Source: Candidatus Absconditabacteria bacterium
Lineage (GTDB): Bacteria; Patescibacteriota; Gracilibacteria; Absconditabacterales; Absconditicoccaceae
Direction: 5' to 3'
Assembly: GCA_028685875.1 (NCBI GenBank)
Contig: JAQUDD010000006.1
Coordinates: forward strand, 1 to 64,000
DNA length: 64,000 nucleotides
A program made the translations under genes and the position numbers. Position 1 is the stretch's first letter, and each line of letters opens with the position of its first letter. This document shows positions 33,066 through 41,695 of the stretch, piece after piece. A model generated the notes under the pieces. It did not search any database, was not told the origin of the DNA, and saw nothing but the letters and a program-made list of their open reading frames with translations.

Positions 33066-33560
33066 ATGGGAACTGCTACATATCCAGAGAGATCAAAGAT
33101 CAGTTTTGTGGTATTTGGAGTTATTGTTGTGATGATTTTGACTTGGTTTGTGGGACTCTTTGATGAAGATAGCTCTAAAGAGAAAAAAGTTGAAAAACTC
33201 ACTCAGCAGATTCAACAGGAAATAGCACCAGAAGGGGAGGCCTTTGTGTTAGATTTGGATCGTGGTGATGCTATAGATATTGAGCTTAGTCAGGAAGTAC
33301 TTCCTACAGAGATCAAGACTCAGTCTTCTTCGTTTAAAGTATCTCTTTCTCAGCATGATGGAGAGCTTTTGGGAAGTATCTCTGCATCTGATAAAGAGGT
33401 ATTGAATGCCTACAAAAAGGCACTCAGACACTATGCTAATGCTGATATTCTCAAATCTACCAAACAAGGGTTTGTCTTTAGTGTAGAAGATGAAGAGGAT
33501 TTTGCTGTAGTCTATCAGCTTTTGAATAAGCCTGAACCTTCCTTCAGATATTTCTTCTAA
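33066..33560 (+). CDS. Membrane-anchored protein of unknown function
   Basis: A 164-residue protein with one N-terminal transmembrane helix (ISFVVFGVIVVMILTWFVGLF), an acidic linker, and a C-terminal soluble domain of about 100 residues (SSFKVSLSQHDGELLGSI onward) with a mixed alpha/beta pattern. It is not recognised. It stands between the glycosyltransferase and ybaB on the same strand, with 65- and 76-base gaps. No in-frame TGA. Confidence 0.65.
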   Translation: MGTATYPERSKISFVVFGVIVVMILTWFVGLFDEDSSKEKKVEKLTQQIQQEIAPEGEAFVLDLDRGDAIDIELSQEVLPTEIKTQSSSFKVSLSQHDGELLGSISASDKEVLNAYKKALRHYANADILKSTKQGFVFSVEDEEDFAVVYQLLNKPEPSFRYFF

Positions 33561-33636
33561 GTGTTCTGGTCTTGAAAGCATAGAGAGGAATCGTATAGTG
33601 GACGATGTATATTTTTAGTTAGTTATAGAAAAAATC

Positions 33637-34005
33637 ATGGGAATGTTTGATAAAATGGGGGATATGAAGAAAATGTATGATAAGTACAAACAACTGGAAA
33701 AGGTACTTAAAAATCTAGTGATTAGAGCTAAAGAAGGGAAATATGATGATTATGGAGAAGAGAAAGATGCGATTATCGTAGATATTTCTGGAGAGATGAA
33801 GTTAAAAGATTTACAGATCAATGATCTCTCGTTACTTGATCCGACTAAAAAGGTAGCTCTTGAGGGGATGCTTGTTTCTGCATTTCAAAAAGCCCAAACC
33901 AAGGCTCAGGAAATCGTAGCGGAAAAGACAAAAGAAATCCTTGGTGTAGATACTAATGATTTGGCAGGAATGCTTGGTGGAGGAGGAATGCCAGGATTGA
34001 GTTAA
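33637..34005 (+). CDS. YbaB/EbfC family nucleoid-associated protein
   Basis: A 122-residue small DNA-binding protein of the YbaB/EbfC family. It has the usual layout: an N-terminal helix rich in Met and Lys (MFDKMGDMKKMYDKYKQLEK), a three-stranded sheet (KDAIIVDISGEMKLKDLQIN), and a C-terminal helix with the AFQKAQTKAQEIVAEK motif. The tail is Gly/Met-rich (GMLGGGGMPGL). Family members form dimers that bind DNA loosely and condense it. In many bacteria it lies beside dnaX-recR, which is not the case here. Confidence 0.85.
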   Translation: MGMFDKMGDMKKMYDKYKQLEKVLKNLVIRAKEGKYDDYGEEKDAIIVDISGEMKLKDLQINDLSLLDPTKKVALEGMLVSAFQKAQTKAQEIVAEKTKEILGVDTNDLAGMLGGGGMPGLS

Positions 34006-34026
34006 TTTTCTTCTTTTAGGTGTAGG

Positions 34027-34053
34027 AAAAAGAGCAGTGATTTGCTCTTTTTT
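34027..34053 (+). terminator. ybaB terminator
   Basis: AAAGAGCA (34029-34036) pairs with TGCTCTTT (34043-34050) over a six-base loop, followed by T residues. Confidence 0.85.
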
Positions 34054-34441
34054 ATTGTATTATTTTTTTCTTCTTCATACTTTTTCTTCTTCATACTTTT
34101 TGATGACCCCAAAAAGTATGCAAAAAGGGTTTTCGAGATTTCAATAATGCTTAAGGCTTGCTGGTTATTGGAAGGGAAGATAGTAAAGCTCCTCGTTTCC
34201 CACTTCGTGGGTTCCCTGCTCGGAGCTTAGGGGTGGCTTGTTTTTTCTAGATTTGCTACGGATGCAAATCGTGAAATCTCGGGGTAGTCAATTACATCTG
34301 GGTGCTAAGCAATTTTTTATTCAGGCACCCGGGTGGTGACGGGTTGTCATGTTGAGCGAAGCGCTGCGCCCCGCACAAAGCTGCGGGGAAGAATCCAGAA
34401 ATAGGCTACTTCACATGCACTGGATCCTTCATTACATTCAG
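34054..34441. repeat. Spacer with palindromic repeat elements
   Basis: No gene seen. The stretch holds CCCACTTCGTGGG near 34199-34211. A composite element runs from about 34315 to 34440, with CCCCGCACAAAGCTGCGGGG and, on either side, pieces of the recurring motif GTCAT..TGAGCGAAGCG...GAATCCAG. Related sequences occur at 38.3, 39.4 and 43.8 kb. Confidence 0.6.
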
Positions 34442-34744
34442 GATGACTTTTGTTGATTACTTTGCACTTCTCATGAGCATGAGCCATACTCGTTGCCTGA
34501 GTTCATTTCTTTGTTCTGGAGTATCAATCTGGGTCATATTCAAAACTTAGAATATCTCTATCTTCTTTTAATGAATGATATCATAGAAAGAATTTCTTCT
34601 CCACAGTATCTTTGAATTGCTAAAATAAAGTCTTTATCTGAATACTTTGAAAAAATACATAGATCTTATATGTCTTATAAATCAGGAATTACTGGGGCTA
34701 CTATAAAAACTGAATATATAGTACTTCCTAGAATTGTTTTTTAG
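34442..34744 (+). pseudogene. Orphan 3' fragment of an unrecognised gene
   Basis: A frame without TAA or TAG runs about 100 codons from the edge of the repeat element to TAG 34742-34744, with two TGAs read as Gly. Its translation is protein-like (for example EPYSLPEFISLFWSINLGHI, later SYKSGITGATIKTEYIVLP), but no plausible start is visible. It may be the tail of a gene cut by the repeat. I do not recognise the family with confidence. Confidence 0.35.
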
Positions 34745-34773
34745 AAGAAAAGACATTATTGCTAGTAATTCAT

Positions 34774-34801
34774 AAAAATCCTCCCTATTGGGAGGATTTT
34801 T
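34774..34801. terminator. dnaK terminator (bidirectional)
   Basis: AAAAATCCTCCC pairs perfectly with GGGAGGATTTTT around a TATT loop. It is 22 bases beyond the dnaK stop and can work in both directions. Confidence 0.92.
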
Positions 34802-34823
34802 ATATTATCTCAAGTATCTCAAA

Positions 34824-36704
34824 CTATTCCGCTTCAACGACTTCTCCTTCAACAGGACCATCATCTTTTTTCTCTTCATCTGCTGGCTGTTCTGCCTGTG
34901 CAGTTTGCGCATATTTCTGGAAGAGAGGTTCAGATTCTTTTTGAAGTCTGTCAGCTTCATTCTTAATTTCCTCAACAGTTGCGTCTTCTTTGTCTTTCAT
35001 CGCTTTTCCATCAGCTACAAGCTTATTCAAGGTTTCTTTATCTTCTTCGGAGATCTTTTCTTTGTGTTCTTGTCCGAGTCCTTCGATCGCATAGATCAGC
35101 GTTTCTAGTCAGTTTTTTGCTTCTATTACTTCTTTTCTCTTTTTATCTTCTTCTGCGAATTTTTCCGCATCAGCTTTAGCTTGTGCGATTTCCTCATCAG
35201 AAATATTGGTCGATCCTTGGATTTGTACGGATTGTTCTTTTCCGGTGGATTTCTCTTTTGCCGTTACATTGAGGATTCCGTTCGCATCGATATCGAAGGT
35301 TACTTCGATCTGCGGTTGTCCTCTCCTCATCGGAGGGATTCCTTCGAGATTAAACATTCCGAGGGATTTATTATCTCTCGAAAATTGTCTTTCTCCCTGG
35401 GTTACATGCACAGTTACCGCGGTTTGATTGTCTGAGGCGGTGGTGTAAATGTTAGATTTTTTGGCAGGGATAGTGGTATTTCTTGGAATCATTGCGTGAG
35501 CGATCCCTCCCTCAACCTCAACAGCCAAAGAAAGCGGAGTCACATCGAGGAGGAGAATATCTTTCACATCTCCCTGGATAATTCCCGCTTGGATTGCAGC
35601 ACCTTGTGCCACAGATTCGTCAGGATTTACGGTAGCTTTTGGCTCTTTACCACATACTTCTTTTACGATAGCAGGTACTTGAGGCATTCTCGTTGATCCT
35701 CCTACCAAGATAATATCTTCGATTTCTGAAGTCTTGAGTCCACTATCTTTCAATGCTTTTTGTACTGGTTCTTTACATCTTTTAAATAAGTCTGAGCAGA
35801 GCGATTCAAATTTTGCTCTGGTCAGCACGACATCAAGATTTCTTGGTGTTCCATCTTCTCCTTGGGTAATGAAGGGAATAGACACGTCTACTCTATCCAT
35901 AGTAGAGAGCTGCTTTTTGGCTTTTTCTGCTTCATCTTTAATTCTTTGCATTGCCATCGCATTTCCGTGAAGGTCGATTCCTTCTTTAGCTTTGAATTCT
36001 TCTACGAGGTAATCCATAATTCTTTGATCCCGGTTAGCACCTCCGATTTCGGTGTCTCCCGCAGTGGAGAGTACTTGGAAGGTTCCTTCACTAGAGATTT
36101 CGAGGATAGTAACATCAAAGGTTCCTCCTCCAAGATCGAATACCACGATTTGTTCGTCTTTATTTTTCCCTTCTCCGTAGGCGAGCGCCGCCGCAGTCGG
36201 TTCATTGATGATTCTTTCTACTTTGAGTCCTGCGATCTCACCAGCGGCCTTGGTCGCATTTCTCTGGGAATCGTTAAAATACGCAGGCACGGTAATTACC
36301 GCTTGGGTAATTTTTTCTCCCAGATACTTTTCTGCATCGTCTTTGAGTTTCTGTAGGATGAACGCAGAGATTTGTTCTGGTTTATATTCTTTTTTGTCTA
36401 CTACGATGATTACTCCGCCGTCTTTCCCTTCTTTGGTTTCATAGGGCATTTTTTTAAGTTCGTCTTTGATTTCGGAGTATTTTCTTCCGATCCATCTTTT
36501 TACTTCGTAGACTACGTTTTTTGGCTCTAAAATAGCCTTTCTTTTTGCGAGATCTCCAACAAGCAATTCGTCTCCTTTGATATATACGATAGAAGGAGTG
36601 GTCCTATTCCCTTCTGCATTTGCGATTACTTCGGATTTATCTCCGAGCAAGTAAGAGACACATGAGTTGGTCGTTCCGAGATCAATTCCAATTACTTTTG
36701 CCAT
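34824..36704 (-). CDS. dnaK: Chaperone DnaK (Hsp70)
   Basis: A 626-residue Hsp70 that binds unfolded segments in an ATP-dependent cycle with DnaJ and GrpE. The ATPase domain starts [18 protein letters not shown] and contains [29 protein letters not shown] and [10 protein letters not shown]. The substrate domain contains [16 protein letters not shown] and the [20 protein letters not shown] region. A TGA at 35109 in the helical lid is read as Gly and links it to the acidic C-terminus ending at TAG 34824. dnaJ is not adjacent, and no CIRCE element was seen upstream. Confidence 0.97.
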
Positions 36705-36759
36705 GATGTAATATGTTTATAAAATAAATAAAGTCTGAATTACATTTTTTGATGATGTT

Positions 36760-36995
36760 GGCTTCGTCATTCCGAATGCCAATGAGGAATCTTTGTGGAT
36801 AAGGAATCCTTTTTTACAGAGATTCTTTTTTCTTTTAAAACCCCTCTTCCTTCCGCAATACTTGCGGAATTCCCTCTCCCCTTATCAAGGGAGAGCTATT
36901 TTCTCTCTGAGGAGGGAGGTGTCCGACTCCGCAGCTTGATGCGGGGGAACAGGACGGAGGGTTTCGTATCACTCAACCATCACTGGTGCTCAATT
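36760..36995. repeat. Repeat-rich spacer upstream of dnaK
   Basis: No gene seen between dnaK and the small membrane protein. The stretch contains CTTCCGCAATACTTGCGGAA, then CTCTCCCCTTATCAAGGGAG, and a second GC-rich hairpin around 36930-36950 (CCGCAGCTTGATGCGGG). The CTCTCCCCTT.TCAAGGGAG core reappears in frame inside the FkbM-type gene at 62.76 kb. Confidence 0.6.
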
Positions 36996-37077
36996 TAAGG
37001 ATTTTTTTTTAGATTGCAAGTTTTTTTATCACTTTTTTTATTTAGGTGCTATGATTTAGAAAATAGCAATTACAAAA

Positions 37078-37111
37078 AATAGATTTTCAAGAGTACTCTT
37101 GAAAATCTATT
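37078..37111 (-). terminator. Perfect 34-base palindrome, probable terminator
   Basis: The arms run from AATAGATTTTC to GAAAATCTATT around the centre AAGAGTACTCTT, with no mismatch. On the minus strand the palindrome is followed by TTTTTG, so it probably ends the transcript of the 37124-37387 gene. Its fully self-complementary centre would also suit a dimeric protein site. Confidence 0.7.
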
Positions 37112-37123
37112 CAAAATATGAGA

Positions 37124-37387
37124 TTATCCAGGATATTCCCTGTTAAATCTTGGTTTTAAGACCAGGTAGAGCAATGCTCCTAATACCAGTCCTAAAACAG
37201 CACCAGTTACCCACAATGGAATGGGCAGCTCATACAAGAATTGCATGATTTTCCCGTATCGAGCTAGTCCTGCAACAAAATTTGTCTTAAAGGTTTCTTG
37301 GATCACGAAACCTCCTACTCCACCTACTATTGGCATAAGAACTAATAATAATACGGCAAGTAATTGATTGAATGTTTTTCTTTTCAT
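37124..37387 (-). CDS. Small two-helix membrane protein, unknown
   Basis: An 87-residue protein with two hydrophobic helices (LLAVLLLVLMPIVGGVGGFV and LWVTGAVLGLVLGALLYLVL) separated by a short loop, and a basic C-terminus. No family recognised. A good sigma-70-type promoter lies 44-71 bases upstream and a terminator-like palindrome directly downstream, so it appears to be a single-gene transcription unit. Confidence 0.65.
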   Translation of the reverse strand: MKRKTFNQLLAVLLLVLMPIVGGVGGFVIQETFKTNFVAGLARYGKIMQFLYELPIPLWVTGAVLGLVLGALLYLVLKPRFNREYPG

Positions 37388-37430
37388 TTCTTATTTTTCT
37401 AAAGTTAGACATATTTGTTTTTACTTGCGT

Positions 37431-37458
37431 ATCATATTTAAAAGTAAAGCAAAGTCAA
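37431..37458 (-). promoter_or_regulatory. Sigma-70-type promoter of the small membrane protein
   Basis: On the minus strand, TTGACT (37458-37453), a 16-base spacer and TATGAT (37436-37431). This is a near-consensus promoter about 45 bases before the ATG at 37387. Confidence 0.7.
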
Positions 37459-37574
37459 CATCCCTTTCAAGGGAAGAAATAATGAAAAAGGGATCTGTCG
37501 ATTCTTATATGAGAAACTCATATGATGGACAGAAACCCTTTAGTTGTTACAGCGCCAATTCGGCGCTAAAAATT

Positions 37575-37901
37575 TTAGATCAGCAGTCCGATTATCGTTG
37601 ACCGCCTTTCTAAATACATGTTTTTGAGTTCTTTTAAGAAAGATTTTTTCCAATCTTTATTTTGAGGAGTATACAAAATATTCTCTTTATTCCGATGCTT
37701 TCCCAGCACAGGAGAAAATATTTCTTTCCTTTGAGTACTCAAATCTTTGATTCTTTCCATAAGTTTGCTTCCTACTTGGATGCCAATGCCTTCTCGGGAT
37801 TCATCGGCAGGTTGCCCCATTCGGAGGTGGTATTCCCCCTTCATCGCCTCTCAAGGAAGAAAGAAAAAAATAATGTTCCTTTTAAAAAACTCATCCAACA
37901 T
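37575..37901 (-). CDS. Hypothetical basic protein
   Basis: A 108-residue frame starting MLDEFFKRN at 37901, with one TGA at about 37849 read as Gly. Residues about 17-35 (EAMKGEYHLRMGQPADESR) overlap a repeat-like DNA stretch. The rest is basic and helical (SKLMERIKDLSTQRKEIF, DWKKSFLKELKNMYLERR). No family recognised. Support for its being a gene comes from a clear promoter placed 34-61 bases upstream. It could still be a remnant or a non-coding transcript. Confidence 0.45.
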
Positions 37902-37934
37902 ATCAAAGATCACTTTGCACTTTGTGCAGTGAAT

Positions 37935-37962
37935 TTTATAATAAAGAGTAAACAAAAGTCAA
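37935..37962 (-). promoter_or_regulatory. Sigma-70-type promoter (copy A of a duplicated module)
   Basis: Minus strand TTGACT (37962-37957), 16-base spacer, TATAAA (37940-37935). About 45 bases upstream it shares TAGCTATT, a T-tract and the approach to -35 with the promoter at 38216-38243. Confidence 0.7.
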
Positions 37963-38056
37963 GTAGAATCTCCAGCTCGAAAAAAAGTTATAAATAGCTA
38001 GACTTCGTTTTTCTGGATTGAGCATTCATTATCCCGGGGTCTTTTTTTAGCTAACG

Positions 38057-38209
38057 AAAAAGGGGCTCTTCGTATACAATATACTACTAAGACCCCTTGC
38101 TTTTGACCAGAAACGGTCGTCCCCTTAACAAAGGGGATACGTTAAAACAGCACATTTACCGTCACGATGTCAAAGAACCCTTTTTGATAACCTAAAAGAA
38201 CTCCTGACA
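38057..38209 (-). ncRNA. Candidate small RNA with promoter and intrinsic terminator
   Basis: No reading frame fills this stretch, yet on the minus strand a promoter (38216-38243) leads into about 150 bases that end in a strong terminator. There AAGGGG.CTT pairs with AAG.GCCCCTT, with an inner GTATA/TATAC stem (38060-38098), followed by T5. Inside, CCCCTTTGTTAAGGGG (38119-38134) and GACC/GGTC form further hairpins. It does not match 6S RNA, SRP RNA, tmRNA or RNase P motifs I know. Confidence 0.5.
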
Positions 38210-38215
38210 GCTTGG

Positions 38216-38243
38216 AGGATAATTATTTTACTTCTAAAGTCAA
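38216..38243 (-). promoter_or_regulatory. Promoter of the candidate small RNA (copy B)
   Basis: Minus strand TTGACT (38243-38238), 16-base spacer, TATCCT (38221-38216). The -10 is weaker than in copy A, while the upstream 45 bases are clearly similar to copy A. Confidence 0.55.
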
Positions 38244-38297
38244 GTCCAATCCGTCCTTGAAAAAAAAGTATGAATAGCTAGTCTAGTTGTATCGGAG

Positions 38298-38352
38298 AGA
38301 TTGTCATCCCGCAGCTTGTGCGGGGCAGGCTGTTGTAAAGCTCCCCGCAATG
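38298..38352. repeat. GC-rich palindromic repeat element
   Basis: CCCGCAGCTTGTGCGGGG followed by GTAAAGCTCCCCGCAATGA. It belongs to the same type as the CCCCGCACAAAGCTGCGGGG element at 34.37 kb and stands out from the AT-rich surroundings. Confidence 0.6.
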
Positions 38353-38389
38353 ATCTCTTTGTTTTTTGATTTCTATTTTAACCAGTTAT

Positions 38390-39382
38390 ATGCAATCCAA
38401 CCTGTATCTCTTCACGGGAGAGAATCAGTACGAACTTCATGCAGAACTTCAAAGGTGGAAGAAAAATTTTTCTCAAAAATTTGGGGCAGATGCCATTTTT
38501 TCTTATACCAGTGAAAATCGAGATGTGGGAAATATCAAGCAATCTCTCTTTGGTGGAGGACTCTTTGTGACTAAAAAATTGTTGATTCTTTCCGGGCTTC
38601 CTCTGGATAATGAGCAAACTAATAAACTCAGAGCAGAACAGTTGGAATCTCTTACAGAGGAGCTTATGGGAAATTCTTCGGGAATTCCGGTAGATACGAT
38701 TCTCATTTGTGTTTCCTACAAACCCGATAAGAGAGGAAGATTTTATAAGTGGATTAGCAAAGAGGGACAAGTAAAAAATTTTCCTTTACTTGATGTGAGA
38801 GCTCTTAGGCTCTTTATCAAGCAAGAAGCAACTGATCTCAAACTCTCGGATGCGGTTATTGATGCTTTGATCCGTAAAGTGGGGATTGATCAGTTTCGTA
38901 TCGTTTCTGAGCTAGAAAAATTGTATTTTTATCAGCAGAGCTATCCTGAAGTGCAGATTTCTGAGTCTCTTATTGATGAGGTGTGTTTTGGGATGACAGA
39001 GGCTGAGAGTTTTACCTTTTTTAATCATCTCTTTACTACTCCACAAAAGGCTTGCAAGATTTTGGAAGATATGCAATATCAAGGAGTCGATCGAAATCAG
39101 GCGATTGGGATGTTGTACTGGGGATTAAAGAACTATTTGACCGTAGCAGATTTCCTTTCTCAGGGAATTAGTGATAGTAAGGCGATTGCTAGCGAGACGA
39201 AGCAGAATCCCTTTTCTATTATGACGATATTGAAACAGGCTAAGGCATTAGAACAGCATCTTCCTGGATTGAAACAGTTTTACAAAAGGCTGATAGAAAC
39301 GGATTATGCTATTAAAACCTGAGCCCTTCCTGATAGCTATTTTCGACTTGTAGTCAAAGAGGAGGTCTTACAATTGGAATAG
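38390..39382 (+). CDS. holA: DNA polymerase III subunit delta
   Basis: A 330-residue clamp-loader subunit that opens the sliding clamp ring. It begins SNLYLFTGENQYELHAELQRW, the family's N-terminal pattern. The central part has GGGLFVTKKLLILSGLP and the C-terminal collar helices LYFYQQSYPEVQISESLIDE and YWGLKNYLTVADFLSQ. ATG 38390 fits the family start better than an upstream TTG. A TGA at about 39320 is read as Gly, giving 20 more residues to TAG 39380-39382. The sequence is divergent, as usual for HolA, but motif order and length agree. Confidence 0.82.
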
Positions 39383-39394
39383 TGGGGTTTCAAG

Positions 39395-39562
39395 ATGCTT
39401 TCTCCTCATCTTGAGGCCTGTGAAGGATCCAATGGCTGCAAACTGGATTCTTCGTTTCACTCAGAATGACGGCTATGTCATCTTGAGCTTGCGAAGGATC
39501 TAGATATAGGAAGAGCTGGATTCTTCGTTACGCCTTGCTCCACTCAGAATGACGAATTATTG
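39395..39562. repeat. Tandem copies of the GGATTCTTCG...CAGAATGACG repeat
   Basis: Two copies of CTGGATTCTTCGTT followed by a CACTCAGAATGACG end, and the inverted partner GTCATCTTGAGCTTGCGAAGG, lie between holA and the next gene. The same unit occurs inside elp3. No gene seen in 39383-39639. Confidence 0.7.
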
Positions 39563-39639
39563 GTTCGTAATGGCAGGATGTACTGCATTATTATGATCCT
39601 GAGTTCACTTAATCAGCGTTTTATTTCTTTCTCTAGCAG

Positions 39640-40218
39640 ATGAAAAAGTATGTAATAGGAATTCTCGCATTTGCTCTGCTCTGAGGAGGCGTGAGTTTTG
39701 GGTATTTGGAGGATAAGATTTATTGTCAATTTGAGGGAGAGCAATTAACGCTTTATCTTAAAGAGGAACCCAATACGAGAAAATGTGCCCAATATCTTAG
39801 TGCGATTGAGCAGCTTGCTCATCAAAAATATACGGATATTCTTCTCGTCTTGGAGTATATTAACCAAGGAACGGATCGTGTCTATCGAAATGAGGTATAT
39901 AAACTTGAAAAACAAAAATTTTTGCGTTTGGTTCAGTATAGGCAGACGTTTTTGAGTACGATTTCTTCTTTTGAAGAGAAGTTTTTTGTCAAATATCTGG
40001 AGAGTTTAATACCTTTTTTGACTCCTTATCTGAGTGAACTTTATGCTCAGTACCAGTCGTATTTACTTCCTGATTCCTCGGCAACCATGTTGCAGATTCA
40101 GGAATTAGAGCAACAGATTCGTGTAGTTGAGGATATTATGCATGCAGAGTCTTTGGAAGACATTATGGAAAATATTCCTGCGTATCTTTATTTTAGGCAG
40201 AATGTAGAATGAAAATAG
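39640..40218 (+). CDS. Exported helical protein, unknown
   Basis: A 192-residue protein with a signal peptide or anchor (YVIGILAFALLGGVSFGYL), whose Gly at 39682-39684 is TGA. The mature part is helical and rich in Gln, Leu and Tyr (EYINQGTDRVYRNEVYKLEK, ATMLQIQELEQQIRVVEDIM). It ends VEGK at TAG 40216-40218 when TGA 40210 is read as Gly, which makes it overlap the next gene by ten bases. No family recognised. Confidence 0.7.
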
Positions 40219-41021
40219 GAATCGTTAGTTCAGGGAATGAGACCCTTGCCTTATTCAAATTTTTGACGAGATATGAGCATGCATACTTGGTGTATCATGA
40301 TCAAATGCATTTCCCTTTTGGGACGAAGGATGTTGATTTTGTACTCACAGAAATAAAAAAAGGAATCTGATTCCTTCGTGATCAGGGAGCTGAGCAGATT
40401 ATTGTAGATCCGCTTTTTGAGCTTGTATTGCTTCAGGAGGAGGAAGGAAAGGACTATATCTTTCCTCTCTTTAGTACCTATCTTTTGCAGTATTGTTTTG
40501 CTTATTCTTTGGTGGGAAAGTTGGGCATTTTCTCTGATTTTGCTACAAAAGACTATGTTCAGCAAGTGTTAGCGCAGTTTGAGAAGCAGTATCAACTGAG
40601 CGAAGCTCAGCAGAGTGTTGCAAAATTTTCCTTTCCTTTTCAGTATCGAGTGAAATCAGCAGGTCCTCGGACTGCGGGAATTGCTGGGTTAGGTGTGCAT
40701 AATCCGTATGTGATTAGAACCTTGAAACATGATCTCAGATATTTTAAGGATGCATATGTTGACACCTTGATTCCGATGTCGTATCAGTATTTTAGGATGC
40801 AGAGGACTCTTAAGGCGTTTTTTACGTTCAACAAGACGAGATTCCATGATTTGAGCGTGCTTGAGTCTTGTTTTACTTCCTTAAGTTCTACTAAAGAGTC
40901 CTCGTATGCTGTGCAAGTTTGGACCAATCAGAATCCAAAATTTCTGCTCCAAGAAAAGGAGCTTATTCGACTCATGGAGAGAGGTAAACAGGTTCCTATG
41001 CTTATTGAGAAATTTGGGTAA
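40209..41021 (+). CDS. Hypothetical protein, faintly glutamate racemase-like N-terminus
   Basis: A 270-residue protein starting MKIGIVSSGNETLALFKFL and containing HFPFGTKD, which recalls the N-terminal motifs of the Asp/Glu racemase fold (GVFDSG.GG and FPYGTK). The two catalytic cysteines of MurI are not seen; the region where the first belongs reads IIVDPLFEL. Central KSAGPRTAGIAGLGVHNPYV looks conserved but I do not know it. A TGA at about 40368 is read as Gly. It overlaps the 3' end of the preceding gene, suggesting translational coupling. The racemase resemblance is weak and may be chance. Confidence 0.6.
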
Positions 41022-41162
41022 GCTGTTTCTTTGTAGGTTGTTAGTAAATTCCCTGTCACTCTGTGATATCCCCCCTCTCAGAGGGAACTCATATACTATT
41101 TTTGTGAGGGAGATCTATTTCATTGTCTAGGATTTCTAGAGTCTTTTTGGTTCAGCTTTTTT

Positions 41163-41597
41163 TTAGTTCTTTTCTTTATTTTGTCTGAGAAAGAAGGGAA
41201 AATGGGTTACAAAGAGTATCACGAATACCAAGAGCCAAGTAATCTCTGTAATGAGTGCTTGTTTGAATTCATAGTTTCTTTCTTTAGTTGCGTCTGCTAG
41301 TGCCTTTTCTTCACATAGTGCAATTTCTTCTTCTGTAGGTTTGGTAATGGTTGGGGTAGTATTGTAATCGGTATAGCTATTCCCATTAGTATCTACTCTT
41401 TCTGGGTAGGTAGAGATCTCCGTTGAACAGTTATCGTAGTTCCAATAATATCTTCCTTGGACATATTCTTCATCTGAGATAAGTAAGTGGTTAAGGCTAG
41501 AATACGCTAGCCATCCAAAGGATCCCACTATTCCTAGGGTAGCTACGATGGAGATTACGAGGAGGTAGAATTTTAAGAAGGTGTTTTTCTTTTCCAT
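41163..41597 (-). CDS. Two-helix membrane protein with extracytoplasmic loop, unknown
   Basis: A 144-residue protein starting MEKKNTFLKFYL at 41597; a longer start at 41630 is less likely. One membrane helix near the N-terminus (LLVISIVATLGIVGSFGWLA) and one near the C-terminus (ITEITWLLVFVILFVTHFPF) flank a loop of about 75 residues with two cysteines and Tyr/Asn/Thr-rich sequence (YYWNYDNCSTEISTYPERVD). No family recognised. The gap before it (41022-41162) includes a CCCCCCTCTCAGAGGG-type repeat. Confidence 0.65.
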   Translation of the reverse strand: MEKKNTFLKFYLLVISIVATLGIVGSFGWLAYSSLNHLLISDEEYVQGRYYWNYDNCSTEISTYPERVDTNGNSYTDYNTTPTITKPTEEEIALCEEKALADATKERNYEFKQALITEITWLLVFVILFVTHFPFFLRQNKEKN

Positions 41598-41695
41598 GAG
41601 AGAGGAGTAAAGAACTAAAACGCTTGTCATCTGCTTGTAGAAAACTATACTGAATGGGTTATTAAAAACAATCTTTTATTTTCTATGTATGAATT

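Noticed and set aside
37388-38389. tRNA, tmRNA, RNase P or SRP RNA in the gene-poor island
   Set aside because: None of their conserved motifs were found; only the promoter/terminator-bounded candidate remains.
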